64,000 nt of DNA. Origin: Streptomyces nigrescens (GTDB taxonomy: Bacteria > Actinomycetota > Actinomycetes > Streptomycetales > Streptomycetaceae). The notes under the pieces were generated by a model, which did no database searches, was not told the origin of the DNA, and saw only the letters and a program-made list of their open reading frames with translations. Positions within the stretch are counted from its first letter, which is position 1. Every line of letters begins with the position of its first letter. The position numbers and the translations under genes are program-made. This document shows, one piece after another, positions 28,744 through 37,119 of the stretch. Where the stretch lies: NCBI GenBank assembly GCA_024349765.1, contig AP026073.1, positions 2,046,001 to 2,110,000 on the forward strand, in the 5' to 3' direction.

Positions 28744-29015
28744 GCGTCACCCAGGAGATCACCCCGGAGCTGGTCGTCGAGCGGCTGCGCCACGTGCTGG
28801 CCGAGATGCTGGAGATGGCGCCCGCCGACCTCGACGCGGACGTCCCGCTCAGCGCCTTCGGCATCGACTCCATGACGAGTTCCGTGCTCCTCGGCGACCT
28901 GCAGAAGTGGTGCGGCGCCGAGCTGCGCACGGAGGCGTCGCTGGGCGGACTGAGCCTGACCGAAGCGGCCGACCTGGTCGTGGCGGAGCTGCGGCAGCCG
29001 CGGAAGGAGTGCTGA
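28740..29015 (+). CDS. Free-standing acyl carrier protein
   Basis: A 91-residue carrier protein. FGIDSMTSSVLLGDL contains the Ser that would receive phosphopantetheine, in the usual position at the start of helix 2. The start overlaps the FAAL stop codon, which strongly suggests that the FAAL loads it. It would hold the acyl chain for the OleA-like enzyme, the P450s or the NAT-like acyltransferase. Confidence 0.9.
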   Translation: MSVTQEITPELVVERLRHVLAEMLEMAPADLDADVPLSAFGIDSMTSSVLLGDLQKWCGAELRTEASLGGLSLTEAADLVVAELRQPRKEC

Positions 29016-29017
29016 GC

Positions 29018-29329
29018 ATGGCCCTGGACGCCTTCGGGTTCCTGTTCACCGGACGCGGGCTGGACCCCGACCGCGACCGCTCCGTCATCGAACGCGACGG
29101 CTTCCGCGCCGTCCTCGTCGGCATGGCGGACCCGGCCCGGGCACCCGAGGTCGCCGCCCGGCTCGTCGACGAGGGCATCCAGCTCATCGAACTGTGCGGC
29201 GGCTTCGGCCCCGTGTGGACGGCCCGGGTCATCGAGGCCACCAAGTCCCGTGTCCCGGTCGGCTCGGTCGGCTACGGCCCCGAGTCGATCGACGGCATGG
29301 CAGCGCTCTTTCCTCCCCAGGCAGGCTGA
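29018..29329 (+). CDS. DUF6506 family small protein
   Basis: A 103-residue protein with the outline of DUF6506: FGFLFTGRGLDPDRDRSVIERDGFRAVLVGM, then VAARLVDEGIQLIELCGGFG and VPVGSVGYGPES. LIELCGGFG is the conserved core. It has no known reaction. It starts 2 bases after the carrier protein stop codon, within the operon, so it presumably acts on pathway intermediates or assists an enzyme complex. A single Cys in the core motif could be catalytic (inference). Confidence 0.75.
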   Translation: MALDAFGFLFTGRGLDPDRDRSVIERDGFRAVLVGMADPARAPEVAARLVDEGIQLIELCGGFGPVWTARVIEATKSRVPVGSVGYGPESIDGMAALFPPQAG

Positions 29330-29427
29330 TCCCGCAGCCTGCTCCCCGCCGGGCCCCCTCCCTCCCCCGTACGGGAGGGAGCCCGGCGGGCCCCGGCCGT
29401 TCCCCCGACACCACGAGAGGGACCACC

Positions 29428-30600
29428 ATGAACCGCGCCGGACTCCACGAGCTGCGCGTCCTGGCCGCCAGCCGCCCCGCCCTCCCGCTGCTGCTGCACG
29501 CCGGCCGGCTGGCCCGGCCCCTGACCTACGTCCCGAAGCTGGGCTGGCTGACCGCCGACGCGGCGACCGCCCGGTCCGTGCTCGTCGACCAGAAGCACTT
29601 CACCGTCCTCGACCGCGGCGGCGTCGGCCGGCTGTGGGCCCAGCTCCTGGGCGGCTGGGTCGAGGACCTCTTCGACGGCGAGGGCCACCGGGCGCTGCGC
29701 GCCGGCACCCGCGAGCTGTTCGGCGAGACCGCGGCCCGCGAGCTGGTCGACCGCACCATCGGGGCCCGGCTCGTCGAGGCCCGCGTCCAGCTCGCCGCGG
29801 GCCGGCCCCTGGACGTCGCGGCCCTCGGCCGGGCCGTCGTCGGCCGGATCGTGACCGAGCTGCTCCGGGTCCCGGTCACCGGCACCGACGACGCCGCCTA
29901 CGAACGGGTCTTCGCCACCGCCCGCGCACTGGCCGCGCTGTCCGTGGAGGCGGCCGGTGGCGGCGAGTTGACCGAGGCGACGGTGGCCCGCGGCCGCGGC
30001 ATCGTGGCGCGGCTCACCGGGCACGTCGAGGGACTGTGGGCCACCGAGCCCGCCGACCACCTCATCGGCCGCTGCCGCGAGGTCGGCCTGAACGCCCGGC
30101 AGACCGCCGGCATGGCCGCGCTGGTGGGCGTGGCCGCCACCGAGACCGCCGCCAGCGCCATCACCCGGACCGTCGCGCTGCTGCACGACACCGGCGAGCA
30201 GCACGCCCTGCTGGCGTCCCCGCAGCGGGTCCCGGAGGCGGTCCGCGAGGGGCTGCGGGTGACCGCGCCGGCGCCGGTCATCGGCCGGACCGTGCGCAGC
30301 CAGGTGCGGCTGGCCGGGCGCACCCTGCGGGCCGGCGACCGGATCACGCTGCTCAACTACACCGCCAACAGCCTCACCGGCGGCTTCCGGCTCGGCCGGC
30401 CCGCCGAACCCGCCAACCGCCAGCTGTGGTTCGGCGCCGGCCGCCACCACTGCCTCGGCTCCGCCATCGCCCAGGCCGAGATCGGCCGGACCCTGGAGAC
30501 CCTGACCGCGGTGGGACGGCCCTGGCGGATCACCGAGCGCCGCTACAGCCGCCGCGTGGTCATCCCCTCGTACGACCGGCTGACCGTGACCCTCGTCTGA
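29428..30600 (+). CDS. Cytochrome P450
   Basis: A 390-residue bacterial P450. The heme loop reads WFGAGRHHCLGSAIA, the ExxR pair lies in VREGLRVTAPAP, and the I-helix segment is LVGVAATETAAS with the conserved Thr region. It is one of two P450s in the operon; both presumably oxidise the acyl chain or the assembled product. No ferredoxin gene is present, so electrons must come from elsewhere. ATG at 29428 follows GAGAGGGA. It is preceded by 98 bases without a gene, the only sizeable gap in the operon, where an internal promoter could lie. Confidence 0.93.
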   Translation: MNRAGLHELRVLAASRPALPLLLHAGRLARPLTYVPKLGWLTADAATARSVLVDQKHFTVLDRGGVGRLWAQLLGGWVEDLFDGEGHRALRAGTRELFGETAARELVDRTIGARLVEARVQLAAGRPLDVAALGRAVVGRIVTELLRVPVTGTDDAAYERVFATARALAALSVEAAGGGELTEATVARGRGIVARLTGHVEGLWATEPADHLIGRCREVGLNARQTAGMAALVGVAATETAASAITRTVALLHDTGEQHALLASPQRVPEAVREGLRVTAPAPVIGRTVRSQVRLAGRTLRAGDRITLLNYTANSLTGGFRLGRPAEPANRQLWFGAGRHHCLGSAIAQAEIGRTLETLTAVGRPWRITERRYSRRVVIPSYDRLTVTLV

Positions 30601-30615
30601 CGGGAGACCAGCACC

Positions 30616-31626
30616 ATGCCCCAGATCCACGCGCGGCTGGCCGGTGTGGCCGTCCACCTGCCCGAGACCCTGCGCTCCACGACGGACACCGAGCACCGGG
30701 TGGCCGCCGCCGGCACCGGATTCCGCCCGCCGCCCGGCCTCGTGTACCGGCTGACCGGCGTCGAGCGGCTGCACGTCATGCCCGACGACTGGCAGGCGTC
30801 CGACCTGGCGGCCGCCGCGGCCCGCAAACTCCTCGCCGACACCGGCACCGACGCCGGCACCATCGACCTGCTGCTCTTCGCCGCCGCCAGCCAGGACATG
30901 ATCGAGCCGGCCACCTCGCACATGGTCGCCGACCGCCTCGGCCTGCGCTGCCCCGTCTTCGACGTCAAGAACGCCTGCAACAGCGTGCTCAACGCGCTGG
31001 AGACCGCCCACGCGCTGATCGCCCAGGGCTCCTACCGCCGGATCCTGATCGCCTGCGGCGAATCGCCCTCCCGCGCCGTCCGCTGGGCGGTGCCGGACCT
31101 GCGCAGCTACCTCGCGTCGATCCCCGGCTACACCCTCTCCGACGCCGGCGCCGCGCTGCTCGTCGAGGCGTCCGCGGAGCCCGGCATCCTCGGCTGCGGC
31201 TTCACCGCCGACTCCGCCTCCTGGAACGTCGGCACGCTCGCCTCGGGCGGCTCGGCCCACCCCCGCGGCGACGAGCACACCTACTTCCGGCTCGACGGCG
31301 TGGGACTGCGCCGCGCCTTCGAACGGCTCGGCCCGCAGATCCTCGACGACACCCTGGACCGGCTCGGCGTCCGCTGGCAGGACATGGCGGCCATCTGCGT
31401 CCACCAGGTCTCCAAGCCCTATCTGGACCAGCTCGCCGAACGGTTCGGGCTGCCCCCCGACAAGATCCCGCTCACCGTCACCGAACACGGCAACGCGGCG
31501 TCGGCCAGCCTGCCGCTGCAGCTCGTCCGCGCCCGGGAGAGCGGCCGGGCCGGCGTCGGCGACCTGGTGGCCCTGATCGGGCTCGCCGGCGGCATCAGCA
31601 TGGGAGTGAGCGTGATCCGGCTGTGA
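30616..31626 (+). CDS. OleA-like ketoacyl synthase III (head-to-head condensing enzyme)
   Basis: A 336-residue thiolase-fold KASIII. Cys121 (FDVKNACNSVLNAL), His263 (CVHQVSKPYL) and Asn293 (EHGNAASASLPL) form the triad. SQDMIEPATSHMVADRLG (Glu97) matches the OleA segment with its special Glu (RDYLEPST in Xanthomonas OleA). OleA joins two acyl thioesters without decarboxylation to give a 2-alkyl-3-keto acid. OleC-like and OleD-like genes lie three and four genes downstream, which supports that reaction rather than fatty-acid initiation. No second KASIII is present, so it is probably a homodimer. A conventional FabH-like role is the alternative. Confidence 0.82.
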   Translation: MPQIHARLAGVAVHLPETLRSTTDTEHRVAAAGTGFRPPPGLVYRLTGVERLHVMPDDWQASDLAAAAARKLLADTGTDAGTIDLLLFAAASQDMIEPATSHMVADRLGLRCPVFDVKNACNSVLNALETAHALIAQGSYRRILIACGESPSRAVRWAVPDLRSYLASIPGYTLSDAGAALLVEASAEPGILGCGFTADSASWNVGTLASGGSAHPRGDEHTYFRLDGVGLRRAFERLGPQILDDTLDRLGVRWQDMAAICVHQVSKPYLDQLAERFGLPPDKIPLTVTEHGNAASASLPLQLVRARESGRAGVGDLVALIGLAGGISMGVSVIRL

Positions 31627-32366
31627 GGCTCTGGGTGGTGGTACCGGCCTACAACGAGGCCCCCGGCATCACCGCGACGCTGCGGGCGCTCGCGGCCCAG
31701 ACCGACCGGGACTTCTCCCTCGTGATCGTCGACAACGACTCCACGGACGGCACCCCGGACGTCGTACGGTCCTTCGGCTTCCCCGGCGACCTGCACCTGG
31801 TGCACGAGACCCGCAAGGGCACCGGCGCGGCCGCCGACACCGGGATGCGCCACGCCATCGCGCACGGCGCCACGCACCTGGCCCGCACCGACGCCGACTG
31901 CCTGCCCGCGCCCGACTGGACCGCCCGGGTCCGGGCCGGCTTCGACGCCGGACTGGAACTGATCGCCGGCCGGCTGCGGCCCCGCACCGACGAGGCGCCG
32001 CTGCCCCCGCTGCGGCGCGCCGCCCTGGTCTCCGCGACCGAAGTGGCCGCGCTCTTCGGCCGGTTCCGGCCCGGCAACCGCGGCCCGGAGTACCTCGGCC
32101 CGTACGTGATGGCGCCCGGCTGCAACATGGCGATCACCGCGGAGCTGTACGAACGCGCCGGCGGGTTCCCGCGCACCGCCATCGAGGAGGTCCACGAGGA
32201 CCGCGCCCTGGTCAACGCGGTCCGCCGGCTGACCACCGCGTACGGCACGCGGCGCGACGTGAAGGTGGCCGGCTCGGCCCGCCGGGTGCGGGCCTGGGGA
32301 CTGCGCCGCACCCTCGGCTGGTACGCGGACCACCGCTACCGGCCCGAGGTGGTGGACATCCGGTGA
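31623..32366 (+). CDS. GT2-family glycosyltransferase
   Basis: A 247-residue soluble GT-A glycosyltransferase. VVVPAYNEAPGITATL and VDNDSTDGTPDVV form the nucleotide-sugar site, and RTDADCLPAPDW holds the DxD metal motif. The later HEDRALVNAVRRL matches the catalytic ED of inverting GT2 enzymes. No membrane segments are visible, so it may glycosylate a small molecule rather than a polymer. GTG at 31623 overlaps the KASIII stop codon. No sugar-nucleotide biosynthesis genes are present, so a common donor is expected. Confidence 0.85.
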   Translation: MRLWVVVPAYNEAPGITATLRALAAQTDRDFSLVIVDNDSTDGTPDVVRSFGFPGDLHLVHETRKGTGAAADTGMRHAIAHGATHLARTDADCLPAPDWTARVRAGFDAGLELIAGRLRPRTDEAPLPPLRRAALVSATEVAALFGRFRPGNRGPEYLGPYVMAPGCNMAITAELYERAGGFPRTAIEEVHEDRALVNAVRRLTTAYGTRRDVKVAGSARRVRAWGLRRTLGWYADHRYRPEVVDIR

Positions 32367-33553
32367 CGACGACCACCACCACGGCGGCGCCCGCCACCTG
32401 GGAGCACTGGGAACACCGGGTGCAGACCGCCGCCCACCCCGTCGCCTACCGGCTGCTGCGCGCGATCGCCGCCCGCGGCCCGGTGGTCCGGGTGCCGCGG
32501 GTCGGCGTCGTGGTCAGCGACGCCGCGCTGGCCCGCGAAGTCCTCTGCGACACCGGCCACTTCACCAAGACCGGGCCCGGCTCACCGTCCGACCTGTGGA
32601 CTCCGGTGCTCGGCCCGTCGGTGCTGCTCAACATGGAGGGCCCCGACCACGCGGCGCTCCGCCGCCGGCTGTCCGGGCTCTTCACCCCCGGCTACGTCAC
32701 GGCCCTGTGCGCCCGGGTGCTGGCGCAGCCGCTCGACGCGCTGACCCGCCGGCTGCGCGCCGGCGAACAGGTCGATCTGGTCCGGGTCGCGCAGATCTGC
32801 GCGGGCGCCGCGATCTGCGCGATCGTCGGGATGCCCGCGGAGCCCGGCCGGTTCGGCGGGGCGCACGCCGAGGCGTCCGAGGTGACGAAGTCGGTACGGC
32901 TGTGGCGGTCCGGCATGACGGGCCGTCAGGTGACGCGGGCGCGCGAGATGCTGGGCCGGCTGACCGCCTCCGCGGTGACGGCCTACCGGCAGGGCGGCGA
33001 CGAGACCCTGCCGGGGCGGCTGCGGGAACTGGGCCTGACCGAGCAGGAGGCCCGCGGGGCCGTCGGCGCCTTCCTGCTCACCGGCACCGAGACCCTGGTC
33101 TCGTTCATCCCGCGGCTGATCGCGCTCTGCCACGACACCGGCCGGCTCGACCGGCTCGCGGACCCCGCCGCCGACCCCGACCCGGTGATCGAGGAGGCAC
33201 TGCGGATCACCGTGCCGTCCCCCGTGATGCTGCGCAGCGTCGCCCGCGCCGCACGGATCGGCGGCGTCCCGGTCGCGCCCGGCGACCGGGTCGTGGTGGC
33301 CACGCTGCTGTGCGCCCAGGCCTACGGGCCGTTCGACCCCGAGCGGCCGCACCCGCCGGAACTGCGCCGGCTGTGGTTCGGCGCGGGCCCGCACTTCTGC
33401 CTCGGCATGCCGCTGGCCATGGCGCAGATCCGCGCGGTGCTGGCCGCCGCGCTCGCCGCCGGGCCGGTCGCCGTCACCGGCCGCCGCCCGGCCCGGCACG
33501 TCCTGATCCCGGGCTACGCCCGGCTGAACCTCGAACTCAGGAGCGCCAGTTGA
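32363..33553 (+). CDS. Cytochrome P450
   Basis: A 396-residue P450. The heme loop is WFGAGPHFCLGMPLAMAQ, EEALRITVPSP contains ExxR, and FLLTGTETLVSF is the I-helix with the TET segment. GPSVLLNMEGPDHAALRRRLSGLFTP is the conserved helix C region. GTG at 32363 overlaps the glycosyltransferase stop codon. It is clearly different in sequence from the P450 at 29428, so the pair probably carries out two separate oxidations. Confidence 0.93.
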   Translation: MTTTTTTAAPATWEHWEHRVQTAAHPVAYRLLRAIAARGPVVRVPRVGVVVSDAALAREVLCDTGHFTKTGPGSPSDLWTPVLGPSVLLNMEGPDHAALRRRLSGLFTPGYVTALCARVLAQPLDALTRRLRAGEQVDLVRVAQICAGAAICAIVGMPAEPGRFGGAHAEASEVTKSVRLWRSGMTGRQVTRAREMLGRLTASAVTAYRQGGDETLPGRLRELGLTEQEARGAVGAFLLTGTETLVSFIPRLIALCHDTGRLDRLADPAADPDPVIEEALRITVPSPVMLRSVARAARIGGVPVAPGDRVVVATLLCAQAYGPFDPERPHPPELRRLWFGAGPHFCLGMPLAMAQIRAVLAAALAAGPVAVTGRRPARHVLIPGYARLNLELRSAS

Positions 33554-35118
33554 CCGGCACCCGGCCCGCGGCGGACGACCCGATCGATCTGCTCACCGCC
33601 TTCTTCGACACCGCCGAGCGGCGCGCCGACGCGCCGGCCCTCACCGGCCCGGACGGCCGCACCCTCGGCTACCGCGAACTGGCCCGCGCCGTCCTGACCA
33701 CGGCGAGCGGGCTGCGCGCGGCCGGGATGGCGGCGGGGGAGCGGATGCTGTTCTCCGTACGGCCGGGACCGGACGGCGTGGTGCTCGCCCTGGGCGTGAT
33801 CGCCGCAGGCGGCACCGTGGTCTTCGCCGACCCCGGCGCCGGGCCCGAACTGTTCACCGCCCGCCGCGAACTCGCCCGGCCGCGCTGGGCCGCCGCCGAG
33901 TCCCTGCTGTATGCGGTGGCCCGCTACGGCCGCCCGCTGGCCCGGCGCCGCGGACTGCTGCTGCCGCACTACCACCGGCTCGGCCTGCGGCACGTCCACA
34001 CCGGCCGACGGCTGCCCGGCGTCCCCGCCGGGGCACTGTCCGCCCGCCGGCTCGCCGCCGGCCCCGCCCCGGCCGACCGCCCCGGACCGGCGCCCGGACA
34101 GGAGGCGCTGGTCGTCTTCACCTCCGGCACCACCCAGGCGCCCCGGGCCGTGGTCCACACCCGCGGCTCGCTCGGCGCCGGCCTGGTCGGCTGCGGCTCC
34201 GCCCTGTGCATGGGCGACGGCGACGTGCTGCACACCGACCAGTTGATGATGGGCATCCCGGCCCTGGTCGCCGGGGCGCACTGGACCATGCCGCCGTACG
34301 GCTTCGCGCCCGCCGCCGACCCCGGGCGGTTCACCCGCGGACTGGCCGGCGCCACCCACGCGTTCTGCGTACCGGCCGACCTGCCCGCGGTGCTCGACGC
34401 CGTCGAACGCGGCGAGGCGGCACTGCCCGCCTCGCTGCGCCACCTCGTCCTCGGCGGCGCACCGGTCCTGCCCGGCCTGCTGCGCCGGGCCACCCAGGTC
34501 CTGCCGCGGGTCCGCTTCCTCGCCGTGTACGGCATGACCGAGATCGTGCCGGTCGCGGTCGCCACCGGCCGCGCGAAGCTCGCCCACCGCGGCCCCGGCG
34601 ACCTGCTCGGCACCCCCCTGCCGGGGGTCCGCGTGCGCACCGCCCCGGACGGCGAACTGCTGGTCTCCGGGCCCAACCTGTGCCGCGGCTACCTCGGCGA
34701 GCCGCCGATGACCGAACACGCCACCGGTGACCTCGCCCGGCTGGAGAACGGCGAACTGGTCCTGCTCGGCCGGAAGAAGGACATGCTCATCCGCGGCCGC
34801 ACCAACATCTACCCCGGGCTCTACGAACCGGCCGTCGCGGCCCTGCCCGGCGTCGCCGACGCGGTCATCGTCGGCGTCCCGGACACCTACGGCGACGAGC
34901 GCGTCGTCCTGGCCGTCGTGCCCGAACGGCCCGCTGCCGACCGGGAGTCGCTCGCCGACGCCGTGCGCTCCCGGCTGCCCGCCCTCATCGACGCGGCCGC
35001 GCTGCCGGACGAGGTGGTGGTCCTGGACCGCGTCCCGGTCACCGGCCGCACCCGCAAGCCGGACCGCGCCGCGCTGCGCGACCTGCTGGGCGACCGGACG
35101 GCGGGGGCGGCGCGATGA
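33550..35118 (+). CDS. OleC-like adenylate-forming enzyme (possible beta-lactone synthetase)
   Basis: A 522-residue ANL-superfamily protein. VVFTSGTTQAPRAVVHTRGS (189-208) is a P-loop with Arg in place of the usual Lys, and VYGMTEIVPVAVATGR (327-341) closely matches YGATECLPVAVVEGR of OleC. VVFADPGAG (91-98) resembles the OleC VLVDPGID. OleC turns a beta-hydroxy acid into a beta-lactone with ATP. TTG at 33550 overlaps the P450 stop and has AGGAG upstream. The next gene resembles OleD, OleC's usual partner. An ordinary acyl-CoA or acyl-ACP ligase is the alternative; a structure-guided alignment would decide. Confidence 0.7.
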   Translation: MTGTRPAADDPIDLLTAFFDTAERRADAPALTGPDGRTLGYRELARAVLTTASGLRAAGMAAGERMLFSVRPGPDGVVLALGVIAAGGTVVFADPGAGPELFTARRELARPRWAAAESLLYAVARYGRPLARRRGLLLPHYHRLGLRHVHTGRRLPGVPAGALSARRLAAGPAPADRPGPAPGQEALVVFTSGTTQAPRAVVHTRGSLGAGLVGCGSALCMGDGDVLHTDQLMMGIPALVAGAHWTMPPYGFAPAADPGRFTRGLAGATHAFCVPADLPAVLDAVERGEAALPASLRHLVLGGAPVLPGLLRRATQVLPRVRFLAVYGMTEIVPVAVATGRAKLAHRGPGDLLGTPLPGVRVRTAPDGELLVSGPNLCRGYLGEPPMTEHATGDLARLENGELVLLGRKKDMLIRGRTNIYPGLYEPAVAALPGVADAVIVGVPDTYGDERVVLAVVPERPAADRESLADAVRSRLPALIDAAALPDEVVVLDRVPVTGRTRKPDRAALRDLLGDRTAGAAR

Positions 35119-36002
35119 GGATCGCGGTGACCGGCGCCCGCGGCTTCGTGGGCGGCGCGGTCTGCCGGGCGGCGACCGCCGCGGGCTGGACCGTGCACGC
35201 CCTCACCCGCGCCGACTGGGACCTGTGCGCCGGGGCCTGGGCGGACGCCCCCGAGGTCGACGCGGTGGTGCACGCGGCCGCCGCCGTCCGCGACTGGGGC
35301 GCGCCCGGACCCGTCTGGCACGCCAACCTCACCGGCACCCGGAACGTGGCCGCGTCCTTCCCCGGCGCCCGGCTGGTGCACATCTCGACGGCCAGCGTGT
35401 ACGACCCGTTCCGGCCGACCGTCCTCGGCCACGAGACCGAGGCCCCGGTCCGCCGCTACCTCACCCCGTACGCCGCCTCCAAGGCCGCCGCCGAACTGGC
35501 CCTGCGCGGCCGCCCGGACACCGTCGTGCTGCGCCCGCACGCCGTCTACGGGCCGGGCGACCGGACGCTGCTGCCCCGGGTGCTCGGCGCGGTCCGCGGC
35601 GGCGCCCTGTGGCTGCCGGGCGACGGCACCGCCCTGCAGTCGCTCACCCACATCGACCAGCTGACCGCGGCCGCGCTGCTGGCCTGCGACCGGGCCACCC
35701 GGCCCGGCACCTACAACATCGCCGACGCGGCCCCGGTCCCCATCGGCGAGGCGCTGCGGGCCCTGCTCGCCGCCCGCGGCCTGACGGTACGGCTGCGCAC
35801 CGTACCGGCCGCCGTGGCGTCCGCGGCCGCGGCGGCCGCCGAGACGGCCTGGCGGCTGGCGGAACGGCCCCGGCCGCCGCGGCTCACCCGCTACGCGCTC
35901 AGCCACCTCGCCATGGAACGCACCCTGGCGCTCGGCGCCGCCCGCCGCGGCCTCGGCTTCCGTCCCGGACCGACCTCCTTCCACGGCGCGGCGTCATGGT
36001 GA
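35115..36002 (+). CDS. OleD-like NAD(P)-dependent reductase/epimerase
   Basis: A 295-residue extended SDR. VTGARGFVGGAV is the glycine motif, HISTASVYD holds the catalytic Ser/Thr, and Tyr119 and Lys123 lie in PYAASKAAAE. VLRPHAVYGPGD and the C-terminal AETAWRLAERPRPPRLTRYALSHLA with AARRGLGFRP follow OleD (2-alkyl-3-oxoalkanoate reductase) closely. OleD reduces the OleA product before OleC acts. ATG at 35115 overlaps the OleC-like stop. No OleB (beta-lactone decarboxylase) gene is present, so the lactone, if made, would be kept. Confidence 0.8.
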   Translation: MRIAVTGARGFVGGAVCRAATAAGWTVHALTRADWDLCAGAWADAPEVDAVVHAAAAVRDWGAPGPVWHANLTGTRNVAASFPGARLVHISTASVYDPFRPTVLGHETEAPVRRYLTPYAASKAAAELALRGRPDTVVLRPHAVYGPGDRTLLPRVLGAVRGGALWLPGDGTALQSLTHIDQLTAAALLACDRATRPGTYNIADAAPVPIGEALRALLAARGLTVRLRTVPAAVASAAAAAAETAWRLAERPRPPRLTRYALSHLAMERTLALGAARRGLGFRPGPTSFHGAASW

Positions 36003-36048
36003 CGCCGCACCCCACCACCTGCCCCAACTCCCCGAAAGGCGGCCGCCC

Positions 36049-37119
36049 GTGAGCCCCCGCACCGGAGCCAGCTATGCGTCCGCGGGCGTCGACATCGACG
36101 CCGGCGACCGCGCCGTCGAGCTGATGAAGGAGTGGGTGAGGAAGACCGCCCGCCCCGAGGTCGTCGGCGGCCTCGGCGGGTTCGCCGGCCTCTTCGACGC
36201 CTCGGCGCTGAAGGGCTACGCCCGCCCGCTGCTGGCCTCGGCCACCGACGGCGTCGGCACCAAGGTCGACATCGCCCGCGCCCTGGGCGTCCACCACACC
36301 ATCGGCCACGACCTCGTCGCGATGGTCATGGACGACATCGTCGTGTGCGGCGCCGAACCGCTCTTCATGACCGACTACCTCTGCGTCGGCAAGGTCCACC
36401 CCGAGCGGGTCGCCGCGATCGTCAAGGGCATCGCCGAGGGCTGCGTCCTGGCCGGCTGCGCGCTGATCGGCGGCGAGACCGCCGAACACCCGGGCCTGCT
36501 CGGCGCGGACGAGTTCGACCTCGCCGGCGCCGGCACGGGCGTCGTCGAGGCGGACCGGCTGCTGGGCGCGGATCGTATCCGCACCGGCGACGCGGTGATC
36601 GCGATGGCCTCGTCGGGCCTGCACGCCAACGGGTACTCCCTGGTGCGCCACGTCCTCCTCGACCGCGCCGGACTGCGCCTGGACCAGCACATCGCCGAAC
36701 TGGGCCGCACCCTGGGCGAGGAACTGCTGGAACCCACCAGGATCTACGCCGCCGCCTGCCTGGCCCTGACCCGCGCGACCGAGGTGCACGCCTTCGCGCA
36801 CATCACCGGCGGCGGACTGGCGGGCAACCTCGCCCGGGTGGTCCCAGACGGGCTGCACGCCACCGTCGACCGCGCGACCTGGACCCCGGGCCCGGTCTTC
36901 GGCCTGGTCGGCACGGCCGGCCCGGTCGAGCGCCGGGAACTGGAGCGGACCCTGAACATGGGCGTCGGCATGATCGCCGTCGTCCCACCGGAGTCCGTGA
37001 CCACGGCCCTCGCCACGCTCGCCGACCGCGGGGTGGACGCCTGGGTCGGCGGCGAGATCGTCGAGCGCGGCGACCGCACCACCGGCGCGGAACTCGTCGG
37101 CGACTACGCCGGCGGATAG
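36049..37119 (+). CDS. purM: Phosphoribosylformylglycinamidine cyclo-ligase (AIR synthetase)
   Basis: PurM closes FGAM to 5-aminoimidazole ribonucleotide with ATP. The 356-residue protein shows SYASAGVDIDAGDRAVELMK, LLASATDGVGTKVDIA, VVCGAEPLFMTDYLCVGK and HITGGGLAGNLARVVP, all PurM signatures. GTG at 36049 follows AAAGGCGG. It is the last gene of the operon and makes AIR, the last purine intermediate that this cluster can supply. The stop codon lies inside the 3' end of the oppositely oriented muramidase gene (16-base tail overlap). Confidence 0.96.
   Translation: MSPRTGASYASAGVDIDAGDRAVELMKEWVRKTARPEVVGGLGGFAGLFDASALKGYARPLLASATDGVGTKVDIARALGVHHTIGHDLVAMVMDDIVVCGAEPLFMTDYLCVGKVHPERVAAIVKGIAEGCVLAGCALIGGETAEHPGLLGADEFDLAGAGTGVVEADRLLGADRIRTGDAVIAMASSGLHANGYSLVRHVLLDRAGLRLDQHIAELGRTLGEELLEPTRIYAAACLALTRATEVHAFAHITGGGLAGNLARVVPDGLHATVDRATWTPGPVFGLVGTAGPVERRELERTLNMGVGMIAVVPPESVTTALATLADRGVDAWVGGEIVERGDRTTGAELVGDYAGG

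Noticed and set aside
18365-37119. Pur genes as self-resistance to a glutamine antagonist such as azaserine
   Set aside because: PurN and PurM do not use glutamine, so resistance alone does not explain the set; kept only as an alternative for PurF and PurL.
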